Of a DNA stretch of 5,896 nt, positions 4,870 to 5,896 are shown piece by piece. The notes under the pieces were generated by a model that did not search any database, was not told the origin of the DNA, and was given only the letters and a program-made list of their open reading frames with translations. The position numbers were made by a program, and so were the translations under genes. Source of the stretch: an uncultured Succinatimonas sp. (lineage in GTDB: Bacteria > Pseudomonadota > Gammaproteobacteria > Enterobacterales > Succinivibrionaceae). Within the stretch, counting starts at the first letter, position 1; each line of letters starts with the position of its first letter. The stretch spans positions 1-5,896 of the forward strand of contig CALBLB010000019.1 of the NCBI GenBank assembly GCA_937896115.1, written 5' to 3'.

Positions 4870-5896
4870 CTATTTAAGCCTTTCAAGTTTGGCCATATAA
4901 AAACCGTCGAATCCTTCTGAAGGCATGATGTGTTTATCCTCGAGCAGACGATATTCTTCAGGATGTTTGGCTAAAAACTTTTCTATTTGTTTTTCATTTT
5001 CAGATGGCATGATAGAGCAGGTTGAGTACACCACGATCCCGCCTGCTTTAGCCATAGGAGCGTAGCGCTCTAAGATGTCTTCCTGAGCAAAAAGGATCTC
5101 ACGCATTCTTTCACGACCATCGCGCCATTTTGAGTCAGGCATGCGTCTTATGACACCGGTACCCGAGCAGGGAGCGTCGATGAGTACTTTGTCCGCAGCC
5201 TCATGCAGGCGTTTAATCACTTTGGTAGTATCGATGAGCCTTGTTTCGATGTTGAAAGCGCCGGCGCGACGGGCGCGCTTTTTCAGATCTTCAAGTTTCC
5301 ACTCTTCAGTATCCATGGCTATAAGCTGACCTTTGCCTTCCATCAGGGCAGCAAGATGCAACGTTTTGCCGCCTGCGCCTGCGCAGGCGTCGATCACGCG
5401 TTCGCCGCTTTTAGGATCCAAAAATTCCGAGATCTTCTGTGAGCCGGCGTCCTGCTGTTCAAATTTTCCTTCGCGGAAGGCTTTAGTTCTGAACAGAGCC
5501 GAGTTGGAGGTAACCTCAAGTGCTACCTGGGATCCGCCTACTTGGCGGGTAACCGTACCCTCCTCAGACAATTGGGCTGCTAAAGTATCGCGATCGGTTT
5601 TTAAAGTATTGGTACGGATAAAACGTTTTGCCGCTTCTCCCAAAGCTTTGCGCTCTGCAGGCCAACGCTCTCCCAATTCTTTGTTACCCATTTCATCAAG
5701 CCAGATGGGGCAACCCTGATTCATCAAAGGATCGTTATGGGCCTCACCTTGTTTTTTCTTGAGACTGCGGCGGTCAAAACCGTCTTCACCTTCAAGATCC
5801 GGCAAGGGCCAACCTTGTTCTGCACAATAAGAAAACAGCAGGCGTTGGACGTGACGTTCAAAATCAGAAGGGCGTTTAAGTCCTGAAATGAAGGCG
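4870..5896 (-). CDS. RsmB/NOP-family RNA cytosine-C5 methyltransferase (5' end outside window)
   Basis: This cytoplasmic enzyme uses S-adenosylmethionine to methylate carbon 5 of a cytosine in RNA, probably rRNA or tRNA. The frame is open to the right edge, so at least 341 residues are visible and the true start lies beyond 5896. Counting from the edge, the SAM-binding motif DACAGAGGKT is at about 169-178, motif IV DAPCSGTGVIRR at 240-251 (Cys243, used for product release in this family) and motif VI YSTCSIMPSENE from 290 (Cys293, the catalytic nucleophile). Two cysteines at these places define RsmB/NOP m5C methyltransferases. The end (EGFDGFYMAKLERLK) is the usual family terminus, with no PUA domain as in RsmF. 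The N-terminal part (RPSDFERHVQRLL onward) does not look like the NusB-like domain of classical RsmB, so I give no symbol. The target base is unknown. It is convergent with tatC and unrelated to it in function. Confidence 0.88.
   Translation of the reverse strand, partial: AFISGLKRPSDFERHVQRLLFSYCAEQGWPLPDLEGEDGFDRRSLKKKQGEAHNDPLMNQGCPIWLDEMGNKELGERWPAERKALGEAAKRFIRTNTLKTDRDTLAAQLSEEGTVTRQVGGSQVALEVTSNSALFRTKAFREGKFEQQDAGSQKISEFLDPKSGERVIDACAGAGGKTLHLAALMEGKGQLIAMDTEEWKLEDLKKRARRAGAFNIETRLIDTTKVIKRLHEAADKVLIDAPCSGTGVIRRMPDSKWRDGRERMREILFAQEDILERYAPMAKAGGIVVYSTCSIMPSENEKQIEKFLAKHPEEYRLLEDKHIMPSEGFDGFYMAKLERLK

Noticed and set aside
5376..5389. Perfect 14-bp palindrome CGCCTGCGCAGGCG
   Set aside because: It encodes part of the conserved SAM-binding loop (DACAGAGG) and is explained by Ala/Gly codons.
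5803..5805. TTG as the start of the RNA methyltransferase
   Set aside because: The frame continues open for 30 more codons to the right edge with plausible coding sequence, so the start is beyond the window.

Overview
The window looks like a chromosomal segment of a Gram-negative gammaproteobacterium. The TatB and TatC sequences are of the proteobacterial type (separate TatA and TatB, TatC with the usual landmark residues), MetN carries the C-terminal NIL domain, and genes are tightly packed with ATGA overlaps. An anaerobic or host-associated lineage such as Succinivibrionaceae is a guess from overall character and cannot be settled here.

Layout, left to right. (1) Positions 1-1596, plus strand: the 3' nine-tenths of metN (ATPase) overlapping metI (permease), a methionine-type ABC importer. 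The binding-protein gene metQ does not follow metI. (2) Positions 1607-2098, minus strand: a lone DUF3990 protein, predicted to have an ADP-ribosyltransferase-like fold, convergent with metI across a 10-bp gap. (3) Positions 2099-2259: a divergent intergenic region with AT-rich TTTAAC-like repeats on near-helical spacing. (4) Positions 2260-3408, plus strand: an HD-domain protein with a textbook twin-arginine signal peptide. (5) Positions 3464-4825, plus strand: tatA, tatB and tatC, the complete Tat translocase, starting 55 bp after the HD gene with a hairpin in the gap. (6) Position 4870 to the right edge, minus strand: an RsmB/NOP-type RNA cytosine-C5 methyltransferase, convergent with tatC across a long hairpin and open at the window edge.

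The most interesting relationship is the HD protein, an apparent Tat substrate, directly upstream of the translocase that would export it. This suggests a substrate-plus-machinery operon. The Tat proteins also carry unusual residues: TatB has Gln at the position of E. coli Glu8, TatC has Gln at the position of Glu15, TatA has His at the position of Gln8, and the TatB tail ends in a predicted coiled coil. No mobile element, CRISPR array, tRNA or rRNA was seen, and there is no gene-free stretch above 300 bases.
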